From assembly GCA_903846015.1 (NCBI GenBank), contig CAIMZS010000519.1, positions 1 through 36,366 on the forward strand: a stretch of 36,366 nucleotides of DNA, given 5' to 3'. Positions within the stretch are counted from its first letter, which is position 1. Each line of letters begins with the position of its first letter. The position numbers were made by a program, and so were the translations under genes. Below, piece by piece: positions 23,825 through 31,546 of this stretch. Source of the DNA: an uncultured Anaerolineae bacterium (lineage in GTDB: Bacteria > Chloroflexota > Anaerolineae > Anaerolineales > Villigracilaceae). The notes under the pieces are model-generated. The model was not told the origin of the DNA and ran no database searches. It worked only from the letters and a program-made list of their open reading frames with translations.

Positions 23825-25060
23825 TTGAAAAAAATGGACCCAACCAGGCTGTATATTGGCCTGATGTTTTTCAACTCGCTCTTATTCAGCATGATCTTCT
23901 TGGTCACGTCCCTTTACGAAGTCAGCGTGGCTGGCCTGAGCGGCTTGCAGTTAGTACTGGTTGGAACAACGGTAGAAGTGACTATTTTGCTATTTGAAAT
24001 CCCTACCGGGGTGGTGGCTGATGCTTATTCAAGGCGGATTTCGGTCATCATCGGATATTTCATCATGGGCCTGGGTTTTATCGTGGAAGGATCATTCCCT
24101 GTTTTTATTCCAATTTTGCTCGCACAAGTTTTATGGGGAGTGGGTTACACCTTCACCAGCGGCGCAACACAGGCCTGGCTCTCGGATGAGATCGGCGAAG
24201 CACAGGCCAACCGCACATTTTTGCGCGCCAACCAATTCGAACTGGGTGGGGCACTGATGGGGATGTTGGTGGCGATCCCACTCGGGAATCTGGCTCTAAA
24301 CCTGCCAATCGTTTTAGGTGGGTGCGCCATCGCGGGGTTGGCCGGGGTCTTAATGCTGGTCATGCCCGAAAACGGTTTTCACCCTGTCAGTGAGGAAAAA
24401 CGCAATACCTGGCAGGGCATGGCCGCTATCTTCAAAAAAGGGATGAACACAGTCCGTGCCCGCCCAACCTTGCTGGCAATTCTAGGGGTAGGCCTGGTAT
24501 TCGGGCTGTACTCCGAAGGCTGGGACCGGCTATGGACAAAATACCTGGTAGATAATTTTGCCATCCCCAATATTTTTGGGATGAACGCAGCCGCCTTTTT
24601 TGGCTTGCTGCGAGCCGGGGGAATGATCCTTGCCATTCTGGTCACCCGCTGGGTTGAAAAACGATTGGACACCAGCAATCGTTCAGCAATCGCACGCGCA
24701 ATGATGGGATTGACTGCGCTGCTGACAGTGTCTATCATTATGTTTGCATTTTCTCCCGCCCTTGTAGTCAGCATTGGCGCAATTTGGTTGGTGAGCATTA
24801 CCCGCAACGTGATGGCGCCGTTGTACGATGCCTGGGTAAACCAGCGCCTGGATACAGACACGCGCGCCACCGTCATTTCAATGTCAGGGCAAGTTGATGC
24901 CATCGGACAGATAGCCAGCGGGCCGCTGGCTGGCCTGATTAGCCTATGGTCTATTAAAGCAGCGATCACCTGCGCTGGTTTTCTATTGACACCAGCGCTG
25001 CCGTTAATTGCGCGGGTAAACCGGCTGCAATCAGAAGAAAGCGCGCTCAACCAGCCATGA
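23825..25060 (+). CDS. MFS transporter
   Basis: A 411-residue major facilitator with about 12 hydrophobic segments, such as YIGLMFFNSLLFSMIFLVTS at the start and IGAIWLVSI in the second half. The family loop 2-3 motif resembles FEIPTGVVADAYSRR. It is likely an exporter of a drug-like or metabolite substrate. The start is the TTG at 23825 (GGTGA just upstream) or the ATG at 23834, which would remove three residues; I cannot decide. It lies 35 bp after the acetyltransferase, suggesting linked roles, and overlaps the convergent HIT-like gene by 14 bp at the 3' end. Confidence 0.9.
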   Translation: MKKMDPTRLYIGLMFFNSLLFSMIFLVTSLYEVSVAGLSGLQLVLVGTTVEVTILLFEIPTGVVADAYSRRISVIIGYFIMGLGFIVEGSFPVFIPILLAQVLWGVGYTFTSGATQAWLSDEIGEAQANRTFLRANQFELGGALMGMLVAIPLGNLALNLPIVLGGCAIAGLAGVLMLVMPENGFHPVSEEKRNTWQGMAAIFKKGMNTVRARPTLLAILGVGLVFGLYSEGWDRLWTKYLVDNFAIPNIFGMNAAAFFGLLRAGGMILAILVTRWVEKRLDTSNRSAIARAMMGLTALLTVSIIMFAFSPALVVSIGAIWLVSITRNVMAPLYDAWVNQRLDTDTRATVISMSGQVDAIGQIASGPLAGLISLWSIKAAITCAGFLLTPALPLIARVNRLQSEESALNQP

Positions 25061-25496
25061 TTCGTTTTTGAATTGCCGCGCGGATATTTTCGAAAAGCGT
25101 TTTATGGTTTTTGGGGTCAAAATGAGGTGCCAGGGACCAGTCGTAGAACCACACCGGTCCCGTACGCAGATTTTCCGGTTCGGCGTCGTAGCGCGGAATA
25201 ATATGAGCATGCAGAGCCTTCTCGCTGTTACCCAGGATCTCGTAGTTTATCCGCGCAGCGCCGGTAACTTCAAGTACAGCATCTCCAACGATAGACATAT
25301 CGCGCAGGAATTTCTCGCGCTGTGGGATGGTCAGCGCGTTCAAATCTGATGGGACAGGGTCGGGCAACAGCAGGCAGTAGCCGCTGAGAATCTGGACATC
25401 CGCAAAAACAGCCCAGCCGGAATCCATTTTACATAAAACGGTGGGGTTTTCGCCCAATTTCGCAGCCTCGACACGTTGATGAATAAAAGTAGTCAC
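25047..25496 (-). CDS. HIT-like protein
   Basis: A 149-residue HIT-superfamily protein, probably a nucleotide hydrolase or transferase. Family blocks are VFADVQILSGYCLLLP, the helical LTIPQREKFLRDM, and the histidine triad in ALHAHIIPRY. Here the first His of the triad (usually HxHxH) is Ala; the middle (nucleophile) and last His remain. It uses a GTG start at 25496 with AAGGAG six bases upstream; ATG in this position would be followed at once by a stop. Its 3' end overlaps the MFS gene by 14 bases in convergent orientation. Confidence 0.87.
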   Translation of the reverse strand: MTTFIHQRVEAAKLGENPTVLCKMDSGWAVFADVQILSGYCLLLPDPVPSDLNALTIPQREKFLRDMSIVGDAVLEVTGAARINYEILGNSEKALHAHIIPRYDAEPENLRTGPVWFYDWSLAPHFDPKNHKTLFENIRAAIQKRIMAG

Positions 25497-25665
25497 ATTT
25501 TGCTCCTTAAAGAATATGGGAAAAAATTACAACTTTAGCGAAAAAGGCTGAAAGCCTTTACGAAATAGCGCTTTTTATGCTACGATAACTAGTATACATA
25601 ACATTTATAGCACATGGTCTGCAGAGATTTTAAAACCCCGAGAAATCAATCTCCAGGAGAACATC

Positions 25666-27159
25666 ATGAGCACAGTCGTTGGACCTGATGTCAGTTTTTA
25701 CCAAAATGCAATCGAAACCCCGCAAGGAATCGACTTCGCAAAAATGCACACACTGGCGCAATATGTCATTATCCGCGCCGGGCAAAACCTGTGGCTAGAC
25801 CGGGATATTACCGCAAACTGGAGGGATGCCAAGAGCGCTGGTCTCCCTCGCGGCTCGTACTGGTTTTACGATAGCCGCGCCGATCCCAAACGCCAGGCTG
25901 AATTGTGGGTGCAGGCACTGGGCTCCGACCTGGGCGAACTGCCCATGTTTCTGGACCTGGAGGAAAGCTACGGCGGTCCATTTGGCGGTTGGAAAAACTG
26001 GTATGTGTGCCTGGAACGACTCAAGGCACTCACCAACGGAAAAGAAATCGGCATCTATACTGGTTTTTATTACTTCCGTGATAACGCGCCGAGCGCAGTG
26101 ACGCAACCCGCCAACCTGGAATACTTCCACCAATTTCCCCTGTGGATCGCTAATTATGGCGTTGCCAAGCCTAATATCCCCAAGCCGTGGGCGGATACCG
26201 AATGGCTGTTCTGGCAATATACATCCAACGGAGATGGGCTGGCATACGGCGCTGAGAGTGCCAGTATTGACCTGAATAACTACAATGGCGACCTGGCTTC
26301 ATTTCAAACACGCTTCCATCTTTCTACCCAACCCCCGCCGCCACCTCCACCGCCGCCACCGCCGCCACCCCCAGGCACTACGCCGCCCCCGCCCGCCACA
26401 CCTCTGAAACAGGTATTATCCCCGGGCGTGACTTACGTGCGCGATGTGCGCAAAACGCCCCGCCCTTTGATGATACATGTGCTTGCGATCGATCTGGATG
26501 TAAGCAAAGCTAAATTCCTGGTTACTCCACCGACCGGGCCTAAAATCGCGCCTTTGTGCACCCGCACTACATCGGATTTTCTGAAGGCCTTCAAGGTGCA
26601 GATCGCCATCAACGGGGATGGGTTTACCTATCCCAAGCTAACTCCGAATAAATGTGGAACCGGCAGCGACCCGGTCATTCCCAATGGTTTCGCAGCTTCT
26701 GGCGGGACTACCTATCATACTGGCGGCGCAGAAACCACTTTTTACGTCAATCCCAAAAGCCTGGTAACAATCAATTCTGCACCAGGGAATGTGTTAGAGG
26801 CAATTTCGGGCGACCGTTTGCTGGTCGCAAAAGGAAAACCGGTAACAGGGTTGGATATGACGCTGTTAAACCCGCGCTCGGCGCTCGGTATCAGCCAGAA
26901 CAGCCGCAGGTTGATCCTGATGGTGGTTGATGGCCGCCAGCCCGGTTACAGTGAGGGTGTCTATTTTACTGAATTGGCTGCCCTGATGATCTATTACGGG
27001 GCTTACACCGTTATGAATCTGGATGGCGGCGGTTCATCGACTCTGGTGGTACAAGGCCCCGATAAACTGCCTCTGGTCCTGAATTCGCCAATCGACAGCC
27101 TCGTCCAGGGGAAACAACGGGCTGTTGCCAATCACCTTGGGCTTTTCATCACGAAATAA
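25666..27159 (+). CDS. GH25 - polyproline - phosphodiester glycosidase fusion
   Basis: A 497-residue two-domain protein. Residues 5-220 match a GH25 lysozyme-like domain (GPDVSFYQ at the start, IIRAG, catalytic-type MFLDLEES with Asp97 and Glu99, then FWQYTSNG and IDLNNYNG). Residues 223-247 form a Pro run. The remainder matches the NAGPA phosphodiester glycosidase domain (VQIAINGDGF, ISQNSRRLILMVVDGR, MNLDGGGSSTLVV). It probably acts on peptidoglycan or another glycan. It has no recognisable signal peptide, even in the open frame upstream of the ATG. AGGAG precedes the ATG. Monocistronic, ending at a strong terminator. Confidence 0.92.
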   Translation: MSTVVGPDVSFYQNAIETPQGIDFAKMHTLAQYVIIRAGQNLWLDRDITANWRDAKSAGLPRGSYWFYDSRADPKRQAELWVQALGSDLGELPMFLDLEESYGGPFGGWKNWYVCLERLKALTNGKEIGIYTGFYYFRDNAPSAVTQPANLEYFHQFPLWIANYGVAKPNIPKPWADTEWLFWQYTSNGDGLAYGAESASIDLNNYNGDLASFQTRFHLSTQPPPPPPPPPPPPPPGTTPPPPATPLKQVLSPGVTYVRDVRKTPRPLMIHVLAIDLDVSKAKFLVTPPTGPKIAPLCTRTTSDFLKAFKVQIAINGDGFTYPKLTPNKCGTGSDPVIPNGFAASGGTTYHTGGAETTFYVNPKSLVTINSAPGNVLEAISGDRLLVAKGKPVTGLDMTLLNPRSALGISQNSRRLILMVVDGRQPGYSEGVYFTELAALMIYYGAYTVMNLDGGGSSTLVVQGPDKLPLVLNSPIDSLVQGKQRAVANHLGLFITK

Positions 27160-27177
27160 TGTCACACACGATAGGTT

Positions 27178-27213
27178 AAAGAAACAGGCGGTCATCTGAC
27201 CGCCTGTTTCTTT
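27178..27213. terminator. Bidirectional terminator between convergent genes
   Basis: A 17-bp palindromic stem (AAAGAAACAGGCGGTCA with TGACCGCCTGTTTCTTT) spans 27178-27213, with a two-base centre. A core of nine or more G+C-rich pairs is flanked by A-rich and T-rich arms, so both strands end in U-rich RNA. It serves the GH25/NAGPA gene and the convergent deaminase operon. Confidence 0.88.
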
Positions 27214-27241
27214 ATAGCTAGATGCCTGGCTCGCACAGCGT

Positions 27242-27706
27242 CTACTTCCAAAAGCCCTGATGGACCACAACAGCTTCATCTTCGAGCAGCGGTCCAATCA
27301 CTTCCACCAAGCGTCCGCCACAAGCCAACACTGCACGACAGGGCAATTTGAGACTTTCAGGCGAATCTCCCGTCATAGCGTACAGCCTATCCTCGCTGAG
27401 AGCATAAACCAGTTTGCGGATGCCGCTCCAAAAGATGGCCCCGGAACACATCGGGCAGGGTTCGGTGCTGGTGTACAGCGTAGAAGCGACCAACACTTCC
27501 GCTGGAAACTGGCTGGAGGCGATGCGTACCAGGTTCAATTCGGCATGACCAGTAGCATCCGGAGCTGTAATAACGGTATTTTCGGCCGTCAGTAATATGG
27601 CGCCATCTGCGCTGACCAACAAAGCCCCAAAGGGATGGTTGCCATGCTGGCGCGCGCTGGCAGCCAGGGAGATGGCAGTACGCAGCAAGTTTTCTGTCGT
27701 CTGCAT
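27242..27706 (-). CDS. Nucleoside/tRNA deaminase-like protein (CDA superfamily)
   Basis: A 154-residue zinc deaminase. It has HPFGALLV, the GHAELN motif (zinc His and proton-shuttle Glu), and PCPMCSGAIFW with the two zinc Cys. The spacing and FGALLV block suit the guanine/tRNA-adenosine deaminase (GuaD/TadA-like) branch; the substrate is uncertain. It is the last gene of an operon with M42, LLM and epimerase genes, starting two bases after the epimerase stop. Confidence 0.92.
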   Translation of the reverse strand: MQTTENLLRTAISLAASARQHGNHPFGALLVSADGAILLTAENTVITAPDATGHAELNLVRIASSQFPAEVLVASTLYTSTEPCPMCSGAIFWSGIRKLVYALSEDRLYAMTGDSPESLKLPCRAVLACGGRLVEVIGPLLEDEAVVVHQGFWK

Positions 27707-27708
27707 AC

Positions 27709-28692
27709 TTACCCCGGATACCAGGTGATGCGCGGGTCATCTGGCAAGCGTTGTGTGGTCCACGCCAGCTCAATCATCTTATTCATATCGATGCCAGGTC
27801 GCCAGCCAAGCAGCAACCCGGCCTTGGCATTGTCCAACCAGGTGGAATAATAAGGAGTGGGGATCTCGACAAAAGGTAGCCCACGGGTTTCGGCAAGGTA
27901 GCGAGCCACTTCGCCGTAGTCAACAGGTTCATTCATGCAAATGTTAAAGGTCTGCTGGCGTGCGCGCGGATGGTCGAGGGCCAACAAAGTGGCGCTGACC
28001 AGGTCTTCGACATGCACAAAATTCCGTTTGACAGGTTGGCCGTGCGGATCGAGCATGACGGGGATGGTTTGGGCGCGCACATATTCGTCCGCCTGCGGCA
28101 CGCCAACCAGATCGCGCCAGTTTGGGCCGCCAAAAACGTCGTCGCCAAAAGAAAGCTGGTATTTAAAATCATCCTTTTCCATAATCCAGGGCGCGCGCAG
28201 GCAGCAGCCATTCAAACCATATTGGATAAAATACTGTTCCAGCATAGTTTCTTCCAACACCTTTGAAAGCGCATAACAGCCGGGGTAAGCGCTGTGTTTT
28301 TGCTGTTCTGTAACCGGAAGGGCATGTGGATAGACAAAATGCCCAACTGCCGCGTCACCACCGATCAGGATAAACTGTTGGAATGTGGGGCTAACACGGC
28401 AAGTTTCCAGCAGCCAGAAGATACCCTTTACTGCCACGTCCATGATATCGAGCGGAGTCTCCTTGCAAGTAGCCAGGTGAAGGACGTGTGTCACGCCTTC
28501 CAGCGCCGATATGACAGTTTCCAGATTAGAGATGGAACCCTTTACAACTTCAAGGCGTTCGCCTGGCTGCAGCTTTCGATTGTGGCACAGGGCGCGCACC
28601 ACAAAATCAGCATGCATCTCACTGGACAAGAGACGCTCAATAAAGGTACGTCCGACCTTGCCTGTAGCACCGGTCACAAGGATGCGTTTCAT
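27709..28692 (-). CDS. NAD-dependent epimerase/dehydratase family protein
   Basis: A 327-residue extended SDR protein. It has the Rossmann motif TGATGKVGRTF near the N-terminus and the catalytic YxxxK as YALSK in HSAYPGCYALSKVLEE. A Ser near VILIGGDAAVG is not clearly conserved. A C-terminal substrate domain follows. Probable nucleotide-sugar or other carbonyl substrate. The start is taken as the ATG at 28692; an in-frame ATG at 28704 would overlap the upstream LLM gene by eight bases and neither has a strong ribosome site. Confidence 0.87.
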   Translation of the reverse strand: MKRILVTGATGKVGRTFIERLLSSEMHADFVVRALCHNRKLQPGERLEVVKGSISNLETVISALEGVTHVLHLATCKETPLDIMDVAVKGIFWLLETCRVSPTFQQFILIGGDAAVGHFVYPHALPVTEQQKHSAYPGCYALSKVLEETMLEQYFIQYGLNGCCLRAPWIMEKDDFKYQLSFGDDVFGGPNWRDLVGVPQADEYVRAQTIPVMLDPHGQPVKRNFVHVEDLVSATLLALDHPRARQQTFNICMNEPVDYGEVARYLAETRGLPFVEIPTPYYSTWLDNAKAGLLLGWRPGIDMNKMIELAWTTQRLPDDPRITWYPG

Positions 28693-28696
28693 CGCG

Positions 28697-29707
28697 TTAT
28701 TCATCCCGGGCGAATTCGCCCGCCAGTTCACGCCAGAACGCGTCTTTGTCCCCGGGGATAAAAGGCATATAAATCGAGATGCGGTCAGCAATACCTGCAT
28801 AACGCTGTTTAAGGGCGGCGGCCATCTCAGCGGGACTTTCGGCCTGGGTACAGAATTCGGCCAGGATGTCATCCGTGATCAGAGCCGGCATATCGCCCCA
28901 CTGTCCCCGAGCGGCCAGAGCCGAAAGTTTCTCACCTACTTCCAGCCAGCCATGATGCTCCAGCACCGGACGATAGGACGGCGTGGATGCATAAAAAGAA
29001 ATCGACTGGCGGCAGAATTCTCGTTCGTCTGAATTAGTGGCGGCAAAAACAGAGACGGCCACAGTAACATCTGCGCGCATACGTTCAGTTTTAGAAGCGC
29101 CTTCGACAATCGCTGGCAGAAGCACACCACGCAAGTATTGGGGCGTATTGAAGGGATGGGCATGAAATCCATCGCACATCTCACCAGCCAACCGGGCCAA
29201 CCCGGCGTTGACCCCAGCTATATAGATCGGGATTTCGGGATACTCAATCGGTCCAGGATTAAAAAATGGCGACATGAGGGTGATCTTGTAATACTCGCCG
29301 CGAACATTAAGCGGCGCACCAGTCTGCCAGGTGTCCCATAAAGCCCTGATGACCTGGATCTGCTCACGCAGCTTGCCTGTCACCGAGGCAGGCCATTCCA
29401 TTCCAAAGCGCCGTTCGATATGAGCCTTCACCTGTGTTCCAAGCCCCAGAATAAAGCGGCCTTTGGATTGGGAGGCCAGGTCCCAGGCGGTATAGGCAAT
29501 CGTCGTCGGCGAGCGGCCAAACGAAACCGCGATGCCGGTGCCGGAATAAATGCGCCGGGTATGTTCGGCGATCAGTGCGTGCGGCAGGAAAGGGTCATGG
29601 TGAGTCTCAGTGCTCCAGATGGCAGCAAAGCCGGTCTCTTCGGCCAGCCTGGCAATGGCAGGGACATCATTAAGCGGGGCAGGGGGTAGGGCAGCATCCA
29701 GTTTCAT
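28697..29707 (-). CDS. LLM-class (luciferase-like) F420/flavin oxidoreductase
   Basis: A 336-residue TIM-barrel protein of the luciferase-like monooxygenase group. Blocks are LPPAPLNDVPAIARLAEE, GFAAIWSTETHHDPFLP, GTGIAVSFGRSPTTIAYTAW, then RFILGLGTQVKAHIERRFG. These point to the F420-dependent oxidoreductase branch found in Actinobacteria and Chloroflexota; flavin use is the alternative. GAGGAG lies six bases before the ATG at 29707. It begins 10 bp after the M42 peptidase gene and is followed closely by the epimerase, so all belong to one operon. Confidence 0.88.
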   Translation of the reverse strand: MKLDAALPPAPLNDVPAIARLAEETGFAAIWSTETHHDPFLPHALIAEHTRRIYSGTGIAVSFGRSPTTIAYTAWDLASQSKGRFILGLGTQVKAHIERRFGMEWPASVTGKLREQIQVIRALWDTWQTGAPLNVRGEYYKITLMSPFFNPGPIEYPEIPIYIAGVNAGLARLAGEMCDGFHAHPFNTPQYLRGVLLPAIVEGASKTERMRADVTVAVSVFAATNSDEREFCRQSISFYASTPSYRPVLEHHGWLEVGEKLSALAARGQWGDMPALITDDILAEFCTQAESPAEMAAALKQRYAGIADRISIYMPFIPGDKDAFWRELAGEFARDE

Positions 29708-29717
29708 ATTAATCTCC

Positions 29718-30767
29718 TCAGTCGGCAAGCAGGTAGGCGCTGATCCAATTGGAAGTAGCCACAAGCGCATCCAGGTGAGTGCGCTCATAGTTGTGTGAGG
29801 CATCCACACCCGGACCGATTAACGCCACAGCCACATCGCCGCCTGCGCGCCAGAAAGCCTCGCCATCGGAACCGTAGTAGGGGTAAATATCTGTCTTAAA
29901 GGGAATCGCATGTTTCTCAGCCAGTGCGCGCATTTTTTGGCTCAAACCGTGATGGTAAGGCCCACCGCTGTCCTTTACGCACAGGCTGGTGCTGTATTCG
30001 TCCGAGTTTTGCCCCTCGCCGATGGCGGCCATGTCGACAGTCAACAGCTCATGAACATAATGCGGGATGCCTGCCGAGGCGCCATGACCGACTTCTTCGT
30101 AATTGCTGAAATGAAAGTAAACGCTTTGAGCCGGTTGAAGACCGGTATCAAACAGCGCCTTGATCGATGCGACGATTGTCGCCACGCAGGCTTTGTCATC
30201 CAGGAAGCGGGATCGCACGAAGCCATCGGTCACTTCTACACGCGGATCAAAACTGACAAAATCGCCGACTTGAATGCCCAGTGCACGCGTGTCATCGGCG
30301 GACTTTGTGCGGGCATCCAACCGGATTTCCATATTTTCTTCAGTGCGTTTTGTTTCGTTGACCAATGCACCGTGAACATGCGATGAAGCCTTCTCGAACA
30401 GATATGAACCTCGCACCCGGCCTCCGCTGTTGGTAAACACCCAACAACCTTCGGTCTCGACTCCATTAAGCAGCAGCCCGCCGATACGCGAAAGTTTCAG
30501 ACGGCCATTGGGCTTGATTTCCTTGACCATTGCGCCGAGGGTATCCACGTGGGCGGTTAGCGCACGCGGGGCATCCGATTTTTTCCCCTCCCATCTGGCC
30601 ACCAAGGCACCTTTGCGCGTCCGAGTCAGCGTCAAATGGGGGAAAGACTTGAGCGCGTTTTCAACAAAGGCGATCCCCGCTTCGCTATAACCGGTCGGAG
30701 AGGGTGTATTGAGCAGGTCAACGAGGAACTGCATCATGTATTGTTGATCAATGGCAGGTAGTGGCAT
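29718..30767 (-). CDS. M42 family metallopeptidase
   Basis: A 349-residue dizinc aminopeptidase of the M42 (glutamyl aminopeptidase / FrvX-like) family. Metal and catalytic residues are visible in LTAHVDTLG, RFLDDKACVA, NYEEVGHGAS, and the C-terminal ASHNYERTH. The insertion domain (about 70-170) is present. AAGGA is about seven bases before the ATG. It is the first gene of the minus-strand operon M42-LLM-epimerase-deaminase. A TATAAT lies 20 bases upstream but no good -35 is seen. Confidence 0.93.
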   Translation of the reverse strand: MPLPAIDQQYMMQFLVDLLNTPSPTGYSEAGIAFVENALKSFPHLTLTRTRKGALVARWEGKKSDAPRALTAHVDTLGAMVKEIKPNGRLKLSRIGGLLLNGVETEGCWVFTNSGGRVRGSYLFEKASSHVHGALVNETKRTEENMEIRLDARTKSADDTRALGIQVGDFVSFDPRVEVTDGFVRSRFLDDKACVATIVASIKALFDTGLQPAQSVYFHFSNYEEVGHGASAGIPHYVHELLTVDMAAIGEGQNSDEYSTSLCVKDSGGPYHHGLSQKMRALAEKHAIPFKTDIYPYYGSDGEAFWRAGGDVAVALIGPGVDASHNYERTHLDALVATSNWISAYLLAD

Positions 30768-30787
30768 ATTCTCATCCTTTTTCGAAA

Positions 30788-30793
30788 ATTATA
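30788..30793 (-). promoter_or_regulatory. Possible -10 box upstream of the M42 operon
   Basis: A perfect TATAAT on the minus strand, 20 bases before the M42 ATG. A start near 30781 would leave a short leader that still holds the AAGGA site. The -35 region is poor (about TACCTT), so an activator or another promoter may be needed. Confidence 0.35.
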
Positions 30794-30947
30794 AATTGAA
30801 GAGCGAGATCAAGGTATATTCTGCGAACAAACCATAAAAACTGCGATAATCCATCCGATCTGATCATGATTTTCCGAATTAACCCCACAAGAACCGGGGT
30901 CTATCTCGAAGGCTGGGCCTGTTTAGGAAAGGTGGCATAACCTGAAT

Positions 30948-31373
30948 TTACCTGGAAATATTTTCAAACTCAGTAATGGTATTACGCCACGAATCGGGGA
31001 TCGCGATCGATCTATTGTGATGATAATCAAATGAAACCAACACTGTGGAAGCGAGAGCCAGGTCGGTATTTGTTTCAGCATCGAACAAGCGATAGTCCAT
31101 ATTCATGGACTTGTTTCCCAGGCGAGTGATACCCAACCCAACCCGTACCGTCTGCCCAAAAAGAATTGGTTTCAAAAAGGTGATGTGAACATCCGCAATA
31201 ATGATGCCCACATCCAGGAATGACTGGCCTTTTCCAAGCAGACCCAGGTGAACCAGGTATTGGAGGCGCGCCTGTTCAATGTATGTCAGGAACCTGGCGT
31301 TATTGACATGACCCTGTGGGTCCAGGTCACCGTAACGGACTTCGATTGGGTGAGAGAAATTGAAAACCGGCAT
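30948..31373 (-). CDS. Hotdog-fold acyl-CoA thioesterase (4HBT family)
   Basis: A 141-residue hotdog protein. The motif RYGDLDPQGHVNNARFLTY has the conserved Asp of the 4-hydroxybenzoyl-CoA thioesterase branch, followed by the hotdog helix EQARLQYL. It should hydrolyse acyl-CoA or acyl-ACP thioesters. The ATG at 31373 (MPVFNF) is preferred because homologues begin close to it; a longer frame to 31421 lacks a ribosome site. AAGG lies unusually close to the ATG and TATAAT only seven bases before it, so the mRNA could be leaderless. Confidence 0.88.
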   Translation of the reverse strand: MPVFNFSHPIEVRYGDLDPQGHVNNARFLTYIEQARLQYLVHLGLLGKGQSFLDVGIIIADVHITFLKPILFGQTVRVGLGITRLGNKSMNMDYRLFDAETNTDLALASTVLVSFDYHHNRSIAIPDSWRNTITEFENISR

Positions 31374-31546
31374 GCCTTGATTATAAAGCATTGAAGATTG
31401 TAGGGCGAGATTGCCCTGCATGACAACTGGGGTCTAGATTGAAGAGCGAAGAGCAAGGTCAAAACGCAAGGCTTTGTTTGGGTGTTACAATCCCTTGAAA
31501 TAATTTAAGCGAACAAGATGGGTATGATGGTTTTGGAAAGGTAGTG

